Below, piece after piece: positions 1-9,538 of a DNA stretch of 64,000 nt (its first letter is position 1; the number at the start of each line of letters is the position of its first letter). Under the pieces are notes generated by a model, which did no database searches, was not told the origin of the DNA, and was given only the letters and a program-made list of their open reading frames with translations. A program made the translations under genes and the position numbers. The stretch is taken from NCBI GenBank assembly GCA_003171335.1, contig PMYD01000082.1:1-64000 (forward strand), given 5' to 3'. The DNA is from Phycisphaerales bacterium (lineage in GTDB: Bacteria; Planctomycetota; Phycisphaerae; SM23-33; FEN-1343).

Positions 1-9
1 GCACAGGCC

Positions 10-33
10 ACAGGCTAAAAGCCTGTGCCACCA
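10..33. repeat. CACAGGCTAAAAGCCTGTG palindromic repeat
   Basis: CACAGGCTAAAAGCCTGTGCCACC. Confidence 0.85.
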
Positions 34-45
34 TCCCTCCGGCCG

Positions 46-80
46 TTAAATTTGAAATTTGAAATTTGCAATTTGAAATT
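46..80. repeat. Heptamer tandem repeat (AAATTTG)n
   Basis: TTAAATTTGAAATTTGAAATTTGCAATTTGAAATT. Confidence 0.8.
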
Positions 81-276
81 CCCCCGACCCCGACCGGAGT
101 TGCGTCCGGCCGGCGACTGTACTCTTGAAAAATGAATAGCGACCTCAAGCGCCACCTTACGCCCCGTACAGGGTTGCGGATAGGCCCAAACAGGGGTATA
201 AGTGGGTGGGTAAATCCTATCGAGCGGGCATGGGGACAGGTGTCCGGCGGTTCCCCACACTGGGCAGGAGAACTGA

Positions 277-2205
277 ATGGTTCAGCGCGCGGCAGTGGGA
301 TTCCTGGTGGCCAGTTGGCTGCTGGGCATGGCCTATGCCGCGCCACCCCTGGCCGACCGCCTGCCGGCCGAGTCGATTTTGTATGTCGGCTGGGCGGGCA
401 GGAACATGGCCTTTGACGGCTCGACTCTGGGCCAACTCCTTGCCGAGCCGAGCGTTACAAGCTCCATCGCCGCCTGGGGCCAGGCCCTCACCGCCGGGGC
501 CAGGCCGGCGATTCGCCAGCAGGTTTTAGAACACGAGTTGACGATGCTGTCCATCGGCTGGAAGCACCGCATGGCCTTTTGCCTGCTGGGGGCCGCCCCC
601 GGCGCAGTCGCCGCAAGAGAGGGCTCGGCCGGGATGATCCTGCTGATCGACCTGGGCAAGGACCAGCCGGCCTTCGCCGAACACTTCGAGGCGCTGCTGC
701 GGCTCGGGGGCGAGAAGCTGGCGATCAGCGAGGCCACGGCCGCCGGCGTGACGTATCGCACGTTTCACCTGCCGCAACTGGCCTGGCCTGTGGCCTACGG
801 GTACGCCGGCGACATGCTCTTCATCACCGCGGGTGAGGATACGCCGGCCCGGCTGATCGCGGTCATGGCCGCGGCGGCGGCGAACCTCACGGGCGCAGGG
901 GCCTTCGCCACCGCGTATGCCGAGGTATCGGGCGAGAACGAGCAGTGGGTGCTTTACGCGGATATGCCCCGGGTGTTGGGCGTGCTGCCCGGCGCGCCGG
1001 CGGAAGCGGCCCAAAGCGGCCCGGCCGCCGGCCCGGCGGAGAAGCTTTTGGAGGCCCTTGGGCTTGACAAGGTAACGCAGGTAGTTGCATCCACGAGAGT
1101 TATAGACCGCGGCATGTACACGCGCATGCGTATCGCCATGCCGCCAGCGCACCGGGGGCTGGCGCTGCTACTGGAGGGCCCGCCACTGGCGGCCGCCACA
1201 GACCTGGCGGGTGCACCCGCTGACACCCAGGCCGTCCTGGCCTGCCGGTTTTCCATCGCGGCGGCGTGGACGCAGGTCCGCCAGGTGCTCTTGGCGCTGG
1301 GGGAACACAGGAGCGATCGGCTCGACTTGTCGCTGGCGGCACTGGATGAGCGGCTGGGTTTGTCCCTTCAGGATGATGTGCTGGCGAATCTGTCGCAACC
1401 GTGGATGATTGTCTCGGCGCCCTCGCTGGGGGGAATGGGCACCGGCACGGCATTCATCGCCACGGTGAAGAGCCCCGACAAGCTGCGCGAGCAACTGGCC
1501 TATCTGCGGGCCTCCTTCGCCCCGGCCAGCCAGCCCAGCACACGCGAACGGGAGCGGCGGGGTGTGCCGGGGGCGCCGTCGATCGTGTCGCAGCCGGCGG
1601 GCAGGACGATGATCACGTACCTGCAGTTGCCCGGCGCGTGGTCGATCGCACCGGCCTGTGCGGTTTACGAGAACCAGCTCATCGGGGCCGGCTGGCCCCA
1701 GGTCGTGCAGGACCTGATCGAGCGCGATGCCAATACGTCCCTGGCCGCACAGCCGGCCCTGGCGGCCGCCTTGCACTACGTTACCGACAAGCCCGTCCTG
1801 CTGGCGTACCTGGACACGCCGCGGATCGCCCCGCTGGCCTACGGCTGGCTCCTGTCGCACTGGACCGATGTCGCCAATCGCCAGTCGCGGGAGGGGACCT
1901 TCCTGCGGCCCGGCTGGCTGCCCAGCCTGAGCCTCCTGACGAGGTTCATCACGCCCAGCGTGCTGGCCGTCAGCGTGGATGATCGCGGCATCCTGATCGA
2001 GGATTACGGCTGGATCGCGGCCATTCCCACGGCGGCGGCGGGCGTTTTCGCGGGGGACTACATGGCGCCGCTGCTGGGCGAGTCGGCGGGGCGGCCGCGC
2101 TCGTTCGGGCCGGTGCTCGAGGAGTTCCTCTCGGACCTGTCGCGCCTGCCGCATCGCCGTCCGCCGGCCTCGCGACCCGCGACGGCGGCCAGCCAGCCGC
2201 ATTGA
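277..2205 (+). CDS. Secreted hypothetical protein (DUF3352-like at most)
   Basis: 642-aa ORF with an N-terminal signal-peptide-like stretch (MVQRAAVGFLVASWLLGMAYA); good coding texture, opposite-strand ORFs are shorter. Confidence 0.7.
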   Translation: MVQRAAVGFLVASWLLGMAYAAPPLADRLPAESILYVGWAGRNMAFDGSTLGQLLAEPSVTSSIAAWGQALTAGARPAIRQQVLEHELTMLSIGWKHRMAFCLLGAAPGAVAAREGSAGMILLIDLGKDQPAFAEHFEALLRLGGEKLAISEATAAGVTYRTFHLPQLAWPVAYGYAGDMLFITAGEDTPARLIAVMAAAAANLTGAGAFATAYAEVSGENEQWVLYADMPRVLGVLPGAPAEAAQSGPAAGPAEKLLEALGLDKVTQVVASTRVIDRGMYTRMRIAMPPAHRGLALLLEGPPLAAATDLAGAPADTQAVLACRFSIAAAWTQVRQVLLALGEHRSDRLDLSLAALDERLGLSLQDDVLANLSQPWMIVSAPSLGGMGTGTAFIATVKSPDKLREQLAYLRASFAPASQPSTRERERRGVPGAPSIVSQPAGRTMITYLQLPGAWSIAPACAVYENQLIGAGWPQVVQDLIERDANTSLAAQPALAAALHYVTDKPVLLAYLDTPRIAPLAYGWLLSHWTDVANRQSREGTFLRPGWLPSLSLLTRFITPSVLAVSVDDRGILIEDYGWIAAIPTAAAGVFAGDYMAPLLGESAGRPRSFGPVLEEFLSDLSRLPHRRPPASRPATAASQPH

Positions 2206-2215
2206 ACGCGACAGA

Positions 2216-3949
2216 TCACGGAGCCGACGAGGAGGCCGGGGCCTGTTCGCTGGGCGGCAGGGCGCCCTCCGGCAGGGGCAACGTCTGCGGATTGGCCGCG
2301 AAGGGGTTATAGAGCGGATCGGCCAGCAGCATCATGCGCCAGCTCACGTGCGGCACCGTCCGCCAGTACGCCTCGGCGATGGTCACCTTGCCGGTGAGCA
2401 GCAGCGAGAAGAAGTCTTCCGCCAGCGGGAAGGCGTGCAGGAACGGCTCATCGCAGGCGCCGATGGTCGCGGCCACGTGATGGGCGATCATCTGCGGCAC
2501 CCATTCCTGGCAGTTGGGGTCGCGCAGGTGCACCGCCTCCCAACTGGCCACGTGGAAGCCCACGGCCCCTTTGACAAAGGTGAAGGCCGGCACGTACTTC
2601 TGGAGGCTGTACCAGCCGATGTACAGCGCCGTGTCGGGGCACTCGTTGGGCTCGAACACCTCCGGTCGGTTGTCGACCTTCACGGGGATATTCGTATGCC
2701 GGCGGACCATATCGGCGATGCTCTGGAAGTGCTGGTTGTACTCGCTGGCGCCGTTGGGGCTGGCGCCGGCATCAATGTAGAACGTGCCGGCCATCTGGCC
2801 GCCGCCCGGCAGGCGGCCGCACAGCCCGGTCTTCTCGGTGGCTATGGAGTCCAGGATCATCCGCATGACGTACTCGACCTTGGGCCCATCCAGCCGGCTG
2901 ACCATGAGCGTCCGCCCGCCGCCGGCCTGTTCCATGGCGGCGCGATTCTTCCGCTCCTGCCAGAACAGCGGGTTGCGCAGGTAGCCGTCGTAGTTATAGG
3001 GTTTCCACAGCAGCAGCGCCAGCTCGCTATCCACGGCGGCCCGGCTGGTGGCGATGTTCTGGTTGCTGATCTGCGCGCTCACCTGCTGATTGAGGCCCCA
3101 GGCGCCTTTGACGGCCCGGAAGGCCACCTCGAGGTCGGCCAGCGATTTAGGGGTGGGCGTGGCCCTCACCAGCATCTCGATCCGCCCGGCCTGATCCTTG
3201 AGCCGGCTTTCGATTTCCGACGTGGGAGGATTGTCTTGGGCCGACGCCATGCGCATGGCGTCGGGCATGCCCTCCAGCCCAAAGGCGTCGTAGGCCAGGG
3301 CCAGCCACTGCCGGTGCGCGAGGGTGGCTTCGGGGCCGGCGCCCAGGTGATGGATTTCCAGCAGCTTATTTTTGGCCAGCACCCAGAAGCGCTCCTGGTC
3401 GGCCGCATCGGCGGTGGCCGGCGCGGTCGTCGGCGCCGGCGCGTCGAACCAGCGGCTGCGGTCGTACAGGTCGCCCGTGCTGGTGACCCGGGCGGGCGCC
3501 GGCTTGGTCACCAGTTCCATCAGCCGCAGGTCTTCCTGGAAGCGCGCGGCGCTGCGGGCGGCGGCGGCCTGGTACCAGTCCAGCAGGATCTGCGAATTGG
3601 GGTCGCGCGGCCGCTCCAGCACGCGGAAGGGCACGCCGCGAATGGTCAGCAGGCAGCGGACGTCGTCCCGGAGCTTGCGCTCCAGCAGCGCCTGGCGCAG
3701 CGGTTTGACCAGCAGGTTGTCGTATTCCTCGGGCGAAATGTCATCGGTGGTGGGCAGACTCAGGGCGACCAGGTTGTTTTCGGGCACGTGGCGCTTCGCG
3801 CAGTAAAACCGGCCCAGGGCCACGGATTCATCCAAGTTGCGATTCACCAGCACGACCACCTGGTTGGGCTCCAGCGCCCAGGCACAGGGGGCCAGTGTCA
3901 GCAGGAGCGCCGCGATGAGAATGACGGGAAGTCTGGACATTTGACTCAC
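2216..3949 (-). CDS. TIGR03790 family protein
   Basis: Signal peptide, then NQVVVLVNRNLDESVALGRFYCAKRHVPENNLVAL...YLLTIRGVPFRV-type N-terminus typical of TIGR03790. Confidence 0.75.
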   Translation of the reverse strand: MSQMSRLPVILIAALLLTLAPCAWALEPNQVVVLVNRNLDESVALGRFYCAKRHVPENNLVALSLPTTDDISPEEYDNLLVKPLRQALLERKLRDDVRCLLTIRGVPFRVLERPRDPNSQILLDWYQAAAARSAARFQEDLRLMELVTKPAPARVTSTGDLYDRSRWFDAPAPTTAPATADAADQERFWVLAKNKLLEIHHLGAGPEATLAHRQWLALAYDAFGLEGMPDAMRMASAQDNPPTSEIESRLKDQAGRIEMLVRATPTPKSLADLEVAFRAVKGAWGLNQQVSAQISNQNIATSRAAVDSELALLLWKPYNYDGYLRNPLFWQERKNRAAMEQAGGGRTLMVSRLDGPKVEYVMRMILDSIATEKTGLCGRLPGGGQMAGTFYIDAGASPNGASEYNQHFQSIADMVRRHTNIPVKVDNRPEVFEPNECPDTALYIGWYSLQKYVPAFTFVKGAVGFHVASWEAVHLRDPNCQEWVPQMIAHHVAATIGACDEPFLHAFPLAEDFFSLLLTGKVTIAEAYWRTVPHVSWRMMLLADPLYNPFAANPQTLPLPEGALPPSEQAPASSSAP

Positions 3950-4086
3950 TATTGTAAGGGTGCGTGGACTACATTCTTATCTTCGTCGGGCCCGGCAAAG
4001 GCGTTCACTATAAATTAGCCGCCGGGGGCTATCCGGGTACACAAAGAAAAGTGGAGGCGGGCGTTATCGCCGCGAAGAGCGAAGAC

Positions 4087-4815
4087 ATGTTCTGCCTGGG
4101 CATCGTGCCGGCGCGCGGCGGGTCCAAGGGCCTGCCGGGCAAGAACTTGATGCGCGTGGGCGGCAAAACGCTGGTCCGCCGGGCCGTCCAGGCCGGCCTG
4201 GCCAGCGGCTGCTGCTCGCTGCTGGTGTGCAGCACGGATGACCCGGCCATCGCCGCCGAGGCCCGCGCCGCCGGGGCCGAGGCGCCGTTTCTGCGGCCGG
4301 CAACCTTGTCCGGCGATGAGGTGGGGGCGATCGACGTGATCCTGCACGCGCTGGAGCAGGTCGAGGCCCAGCGCGGCCGCCCGGTGGATGGGGTGATCCT
4401 GCTCCAGCCGACCAGCCCCCTGCGGACGGCGGCGGATGTGCGGGCGACAGTCGAGGCGATGCTCGCGGCCGACCCGCCCGCCGACAGCGCCGTCAGCCTG
4501 GTGGAGGCGACCGAGGCCCACCCCCTGTGGCTGCGCCGGGTCGAAGCGGGAATGGCCGTCCCTTATTTCGAATCGCCCGGCGAGCCGGCCCGGCGGCAGG
4601 ACCTCGCCCTGCACGGCCGGCCGTACCGCCGCAACGGCGCGGTGTTCATCACCCGCCGCCAGGTGCTGCTGACCGAGCGGCAGGTCTTCGGCCGCCGCTG
4701 CGCCGCCTACATCATGCCGCCGCAGCGCAGCATCGATATCGACAGCCCCTTCGACCTGGTGTGCGCCCAGGCGCTCTGGGAGCACCTGACCCAAAGCGGC
4801 CAGCCCACGGAATGA
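4087..4815 (+). CDS. Acylneuraminate cytidylyltransferase family protein
   Basis: MFCLGIVPARGGSKGLPGKNLMRVGGKTLV nucleotide-binding motif, LLQPTSPLRTAADV; ORF extends upstream to 3964 but homology starts near 4087-4099. Confidence 0.85.
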   Translation: MFCLGIVPARGGSKGLPGKNLMRVGGKTLVRRAVQAGLASGCCSLLVCSTDDPAIAAEARAAGAEAPFLRPATLSGDEVGAIDVILHALEQVEAQRGRPVDGVILLQPTSPLRTAADVRATVEAMLAADPPADSAVSLVEATEAHPLWLRRVEAGMAVPYFESPGEPARRQDLALHGRPYRRNGAVFITRRQVLLTERQVFGRRCAAYIMPPQRSIDIDSPFDLVCAQALWEHLTQSGQPTE

Positions 4816-4910
4816 AGGTCGCGGCTGAATGAGAGCGCGGCGGGCGGAAAATCGGCATCAATAGCTCGTCAATGGGGGGTTTCTAACATCTTTTCCCGCC
4901 GCTGGCTATC

Positions 4911-4938
4911 TTGCTCATCCGGGCGTCCACCGTATAAT
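4911..4938 (+). promoter_or_regulatory. Putative sigma70-type promoter for the NifU-like gene
   Basis: TTGCTC (4911-4916), 16-bp spacer, TATAAT (4933-4938), about 50 bp upstream of the ATG at 4988. Confidence 0.45.
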
Positions 4939-4987
4939 TGATTTGAGGTGATTGAAGAGCACGTGAAGAACTGTTTGGGAGAGTGAA

Positions 4988-5242
4988 ATGTCCGAGCCGT
5001 CAACAACTCCTTCGCTGACCGAACGCATTACTGGACACGTTGAGACGTTGCGCCGCTACGTGCAGGCTGACGGCGGAGACATTGAGTTGGTCAAGGTGGA
5101 CGAAGGCACCGGGGTCGTGAGCATCCGCCTCCAAGGCGCGTGCCGCGGCTGCCCCGGTGCGGCCATGACGTTGAAGATGGGCATCGAGCGGGCCCTGCGG
5201 GAACGCGAGCCCGCCGTGAAGGAAGTGGTCGCCGTCAGGTAA
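4988..5242 (+). CDS. NifU C-terminal domain Fe-S scaffold protein
   Basis: VETLRRYVQADGGDIELVKVDEG..VSIRLQGACRGCPGAAMTLKMGIERALRE, CxxC of the NifU C-terminal domain. Confidence 0.9.
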   Translation: MSEPSTTPSLTERITGHVETLRRYVQADGGDIELVKVDEGTGVVSIRLQGACRGCPGAAMTLKMGIERALREREPAVKEVVAVR

Positions 5243-5351
5243 CGCAATCGCGATAAGCTCAGCGGAGACTGACCCCGCCTCGAAGGCCAGGTCGGCCTTA
5301 ACTCTGAAGATCAAAGTCGCGGTGGGCCGTCTCTGCTGAGCGTGATTCGAA

Positions 5352-5390
5352 GAGGACGAATGGCGAAATGCCATTCGTCCTCGCTTTTTT
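5352..5390 (+). terminator. Rho-independent terminator
   Basis: GAGGACGAATGGC-gaaat-GCCATTCGTCCTC followed by GCTTTTTT. Confidence 0.85.
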
Positions 5391-5416
5391 GCCCTCTGTC
5401 CTTTCTTACTCCCACC

Positions 5417-5521
5417 AAGACGAACACAAAGAGCACAAAGACCACAAAGATCACGAAGCAAGAGACAAAGTATTTCTTGCCTTCTTTGTGCCCTTCGTGA
5501 TCTTTGTGCTCTTTGTGACCT
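5417..5521. repeat. Nonamer-arm inverted repeat element, CACAAAGAN family (R1 copy a)
   Basis: 5' arm GAACACAAAGAGCACAAAGACCACAAAGATCACGAAG, 3' arm CTTCTTTGTGCCCTTCGTGATCTTTGTGCTCTTTGTG. Confidence 0.85.
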
Positions 5522-5545
5522 CTTGCGGCTCTGGAGAAAGCAAGC

Positions 5546-7378
5546 ATGTCCAATCCGCTGGCGCTGATGATCCCCCCGCGAAAGCGGCGCCAAACCCCGG
5601 GCCGATGGCGGCTGCCCGCCGACATCCGGGTGGCCTGCGAAGAGCCCCAGGACCGGCTGGGCGCTGAGAAGACGGCTGCCCTGCTGCGGCAGATGGGACA
5701 TCGCGTGCGGCTGACGGCCGGCGACGCCGCGGAGATACAGATCCGGCGCAACATGGGAGTTTCCCACGCCGAAGGCTATCGCCTCACCGTCAATCCGGCC
5801 GGCGTCCATATCGCCGCCCGCACCGCCGCCGGTGCATTTTACGGATTGGCCACGCTGCGCGAGCTGCTGCGGTTGCATGGTGCGGCCCTCCCCTGCTGCC
5901 GGATCGAGGATGAGCCGTTCTTCGCCCGCCGCGGCGTGTACCACGACTGCTCGCGCGGCAAGGTGCCGCGGCTCTCGACGCTCAAGGAGTTGGTCGACCG
6001 CCTGGCCGAGTGGAAGATCAACGAGCTCCAGCTTTATATCGAAAACACCTTCCGCTTCGCCCGCCACCCGGCGGTGTGGGCGGGCCAGTCGCCGCTGACG
6101 CCGGCGGAGATTTCCTCGCTCCAGGAGTACTGCCGCGGCCGGCATATCCGGCTGGTCGGCAGCCTGGCGAGCTTTGGCCACATGGAACATATTCTCGCCC
6201 TGGAGGCCTACGCCCACCTGGCGGAGCTGCCGCACGGCTCCACGCTGTGCCCGCTGCTGCCGGAGAGTTTGGCGCTGGTGGCCGAGTTGTTCGCGGAATT
6301 CGTGCCGCTTTTCGAGGCCCGCGATTTCAACATCTGCGGCGATGAGACCGTCGACCTGGGGGCCGGCCGCTCGGCCAAAACCTGCCGCCGCCGCGGCACC
6401 GGGCGGGTGTACCTGGAGTTCCTGCTCAAGCTCGATCGGCTCTGCCGCCGGCACGCCAAGCGCACCAACGCCTGGGCGGATATCGTGCTCAAGCACCCCG
6501 AGCTGCTGAAGGAGTTGCCGCACGATTTGGTAATGCTCCACTGGGGCTACGAGGCCGGCGGCAAGCAGGTGGGCCAGACGCGGGCCATCGCCGAATCGGG
6601 CCTGCCGTTTGTCATGTGCCCGGGCACCAGCACCTGGCAGACGTTGGGCGGCCGCTGGCCCAACGCGCGCCAGAACATTCGCGAATTCGCCCAGGCCGGC
6701 AAGCAATTGGGCGCCGAAGGGCTGCTCAATACCGACTGGGGCGATTACGGACACCGGCAGTTCCTGGCCATCAGCCTGCTGCCCCTGGCCTTCGGCGCGG
6801 CCGAAAGCTGGAACCCCGGTGCGGCGGATGGCGCGGCCTTCCCGCGCTCGTTCGCGGCCGCCTTTTTCGGGGAGCGCTCGGGCCGGCTGGCCCGGGCGAT
6901 TGAGGCCCTGGGGCAAGCGTATCTCCGGCACGGAATTATTCAGTCCAACCGCGACCCGCTGTACCACAACATCGCCGAGCGGCTGGGCGGGCAGGAGGTT
7001 TATCCCACCTGGCGGACCATCGATCGCATCACCCCCGAAGGCCAGGCGGCCCTGCTCGACAGCCTGCCGGCCCCGGCCACCTGGCGCCAGCCGGCGGATG
7101 GGTCCTTTGAGGCCCTGGCGCTGGAGGAGTACGCCGCCTCGGGGCGGCTCATCGAGCTGTACTGCCGGCGCGCCGCCGCCGGCTGGAAACTGGGCCTGGG
7201 ACAGCCGGTTCCCAAGGCGGAGCTTCTTGCCCTGGCGGATCAGACTGACGACATGGCCGGTGAATTTGCCCGCCTGTGGCACGCCCGCAACAAACCCTCG
7301 CGGCTGGCCGACAACCTGCGGCTCTTCCGGCGTGCGGCGGCCCAGGCCCGCCACCTGGCGCGCGGCCGGAGCAGATAG
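5546..7378 (+). CDS. Glycoside hydrolase family 20 (beta-N-acetylhexosaminidase-like)
   Basis: GAFYGLATLRELL, DEPFFARRGVYHDCSRGKVP, FNICGDETVDLG (GH20 Asp-Glu dyad). Confidence 0.8.
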   Translation: MSNPLALMIPPRKRRQTPGRWRLPADIRVACEEPQDRLGAEKTAALLRQMGHRVRLTAGDAAEIQIRRNMGVSHAEGYRLTVNPAGVHIAARTAAGAFYGLATLRELLRLHGAALPCCRIEDEPFFARRGVYHDCSRGKVPRLSTLKELVDRLAEWKINELQLYIENTFRFARHPAVWAGQSPLTPAEISSLQEYCRGRHIRLVGSLASFGHMEHILALEAYAHLAELPHGSTLCPLLPESLALVAELFAEFVPLFEARDFNICGDETVDLGAGRSAKTCRRRGTGRVYLEFLLKLDRLCRRHAKRTNAWADIVLKHPELLKELPHDLVMLHWGYEAGGKQVGQTRAIAESGLPFVMCPGTSTWQTLGGRWPNARQNIREFAQAGKQLGAEGLLNTDWGDYGHRQFLAISLLPLAFGAAESWNPGAADGAAFPRSFAAAFFGERSGRLARAIEALGQAYLRHGIIQSNRDPLYHNIAERLGGQEVYPTWRTIDRITPEGQAALLDSLPAPATWRQPADGSFEALALEEYAASGRLIELYCRRAAAGWKLGLGQPVPKAELLALADQTDDMAGEFARLWHARNKPSRLADNLRLFRRAAAQARHLARGRSR

Positions 7379-7408
7379 TGGCTTAGTGGTGGCTCCCGCT
7401 TTGGGTGC

Positions 7409-7522
7409 CACGGGTGTCCGCACCCGTGCGCTGTGCACTGCGCCAAAGATTATGGTCCCGCGGGTTCCACCGAACCTTCGTTCCGCCCGGGCAGCTCCAG
7501 CGCACGGCTGCAGACAGCCGTG
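7409..7522. repeat. Two short palindromes of the CACGG...CCGTG type
   Basis: CACGGGTGTCCGCACCCGTG at 7409-7428 and CACGGCTGCAGACAGCCGTG at 7503-7522. Confidence 0.7.
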
Positions 7523-7612
7523 GCACCGGGAATGCTGTCGCACCAGCCGACTTTCGCCCGCTTTTCGATTTGCCGCTTGCCGCGCGGCCGGCGGGTGGCA
7601 ATCATTCTGCAG

Positions 7613-8299
7613 ATGCTTTCTCGACCCGTATCCATCGCGCTGGAGACCACGTGCCGCGAGGGCGGCGTGGCCCTGGGTAGCGGCGATGAATTGGTGACCG
7701 TGCTGCCGTTCGACGCCGCCCGGCGCGCCGCCACGCAGGTCGTGGCGCGGCTGGATGAGTTGATGCGCAGCGCGGGTCTGCGCCCGGTGGACATCGACGA
7801 AATCTACATCTCCTGCGGCCCGGGCAGTTACACGGGCACGCGCGTGGGCGTCACCGCCGCCCGCACGCTGGTGCAGGCCGTCGGCTGCAAGTGCATCGGC
7901 GTGCCGACCGTCGAGGCCGTGGCGGCCAATGTCTCCGCCGACGGCATTGAGCATCTGGCCGTGGTCCTCGATGCCCGCCGCGGCCTGATCTACACCGCCC
8001 GCTTCCAGCCGGCCGCCGAGGGCTGGCTGCAGGTCACCGCCGGCCAGACGGTGATGCCCCAGGTGCTGCTGGCCGAGGCGCCGCGCCCGCTGCACGTGGT
8101 GGGCGAGGGTTTGGGCTACTGTCCCGTTGAAGGGCCAGGGGTCGTCGCGGTGGATCGCGCGCTGTGGCTGCCGACGGCGCAGGGCGTCTGGGCCATCGGC
8201 CGCCGGCTGTCGCGCCGGAGGCAATTCACCGAGCCGATGCAGCTTCGGCCCATCTACACGGGTCTGCCCGAGGCCGTGCGCAAGTGGGATAAGGCGTAG
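7613..8299 (+). CDS. tsaB: tRNA threonylcarbamoyladenosine biosynthesis protein TsaB
   Basis: SIALETTCREGGVALG, YISCGPGSYTGTRVGVTAARTLVQAVGCKCIGVPTVEAVA; the ORF start at 7433 is probably too far upstream. Confidence 0.88.
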   Translation: MLSRPVSIALETTCREGGVALGSGDELVTVLPFDAARRAATQVVARLDELMRSAGLRPVDIDEIYISCGPGSYTGTRVGVTAARTLVQAVGCKCIGVPTVEAVAANVSADGIEHLAVVLDARRGLIYTARFQPAAEGWLQVTAGQTVMPQVLLAEAPRPLHVVGEGLGYCPVEGPGVVAVDRALWLPTAQGVWAIGRRLSRRRQFTEPMQLRPIYTGLPEAVRKWDKA

Positions 8300-8340
8300 C
8301 GAAGGTTATTGCTGGGTGCCATGGAGGATTTTGCCTGGGT

Positions 8341-8465
8341 GCCGTGGCTGCGTTCTTCTGCAGCCACGTGTCACCGAAAAGATGCACCCGCTGCACCCGA
8401 CTTGGCAAGCTCGTTCCGATAACGCGTGGCTGCGAAAAGATGCAGCCACGGCACCCGGCTTTTCT
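8341..8465. repeat. GCCGTGGCTGC...GCAGCCACG paired-hairpin element (copy 1)
   Basis: GCCGTGGCTGC-gttcttct-GCAGCCACGTG at 8341-8370 and GCGTGGCTGC-gaaaagat-GCAGCCACGGC near 8424-8452; related element at 39841-39985. Confidence 0.75.
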
Positions 8466-8484
8466 CCACGGCACCGGGTTCTTT

Positions 8485-9201
8485 CTACCGCAGCAGCCGC
8501 CACGCCACCGCGGGTATAAGCCCCAGCGCCCCCAGCACGATGCCCAGGATCGGCTGCCAGCGCGTGGGCGAGGTGGGAGGCGCCGGCTGGCGGAAGGACA
8601 GGATGCCGAAGATGATCGCCAGCACCGGCGGCACCACCGTGATGCCGGCCGGCACGCTGATGATGCCCAGGACCAGGCTGGCCAGGCCGAAGTTGCCGGT
8701 GGATTGCGGCGGCGGCCCCTGCTCGGCCCCTTCCAGCGTGAAGGGGGCAGCGCACCGGGCGCAGTTGTTGCGCGTCACCTCGTTGACATGCCCGCAGCGC
8801 GGGCACTGGATCGCCTGCCGGTCATCCGCGAGGCGCAGGATCTTGGGCGCCCGCTGGCCGGCCGCGGCGTAGGCGTGCACCGGCTGGGCGTACTCCTCTT
8901 CCGGCGGCGTGCCGCCGGTGCGGACGGTCTGGGCGTTGGGCGGCGGCACGTGGAACTCGGCCGCACACGTGGGGCACTGGCCCACCTGGCCCACCATGCC
9001 CGTATAGGCCTCCAGCCGGCAGTTGCACTGGCTGCAGCGGAAGGAGAAGACCTTGCCTAGCGGGATCGAGGTGTCGCGCTCGGCGGGGTTGGCCACGGAA
9101 AAGCTGGTCTGGCAATGCGGGCAGCGGGTGGGATGGCCCACCTGCACGGCCATGATGCCGATATTTGCCCGGCACTTGGGGCAAGTGACCTGGTAATCCA
9201 T
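8485..9201 (-). CDS. Multi zinc-ribbon, DUF4190-like membrane protein
   Basis: CPKCRANIG..CPHC, FRCSQCNCRL..CPTC, CPRCGHVN..CARC motifs, then two hydrophobic segments. Confidence 0.75.
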   Translation of the reverse strand: MDYQVTCPKCRANIGIMAVQVGHPTRCPHCQTSFSVANPAERDTSIPLGKVFSFRCSQCNCRLEAYTGMVGQVGQCPTCAAEFHVPPPNAQTVRTGGTPPEEEYAQPVHAYAAAGQRAPKILRLADDRQAIQCPRCGHVNEVTRNNCARCAAPFTLEGAEQGPPPQSTGNFGLASLVLGIISVPAGITVVPPVLAIIFGILSFRQPAPPTSPTRWQPILGIVLGALGLIPAVAWRLLR

Positions 9202-9290
9202 GCCCGCCGCTCCCTGCCATTTTCACGTTGCTGGAAGATAGCACACCGGCCCAGTCGCGTAAAGGAACCGGCCGTCGGGCGGCGGCGTGG

Positions 9291-9419
9291 CACGGGCGTC
9301 TCGCCCGTGAGTGGCACGGCCATCTTGGCCGTGATCCGGCCGTTTCTTGCGGCGTGGCACGGGCGTCTCGCCCGTGATCCGGGCGTTTCTTGCTGCGCGC
9401 CACGGGCGAGACGCCCATG
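9291..9419. repeat. Cluster of four CACGGSC-type palindromes
   Basis: CACGGGCGTCTCGCCCGTG (9291, 9358), CACGGCCATCTTGGCCGTG (9315), CACGGGCGAGACGCCCATG (9401). Confidence 0.85.
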
Positions 9420-9472
9420 CCACGTTTTCATACACGTTCTTACACTTATTTCGCACGCCCAAAATGCGAGCC

Positions 9473-9501
9473 TTGTCAATTCTCCCACCCTGGGCCATAA
9501 T
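9473..9501 (+). promoter_or_regulatory. Putative sigma70-type promoter for the MTAP-family gene
   Basis: TTGTCA (9473-9478), 17-bp spacer, CATAAT (9496-9501). Confidence 0.45.
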
Positions 9502-9538
9502 GCACTTGCCGATCCGCAGGACCCTCATCTCGAAAAGG

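Noticed and set aside
2348-4018. 556-aa plus-strand ORF
   Set aside because: Antisense shadow of the TIGR03790-like gene, no recognisable motifs.
5368-5667. Small ORFs encoding HKEHKDHKDHE or FVIFVVFVF peptides
   Set aside because: Direct translations of the nonamer repeats; not independent genes.
5000-8224. 1074-aa minus-strand ORF
   Set aside because: Antisense to NifU-like, GH20 and TsaB genes; low-complexity Arg/Gly/Ala texture typical of antisense frames in GC-rich DNA; passes through repeat and terminator sequence.
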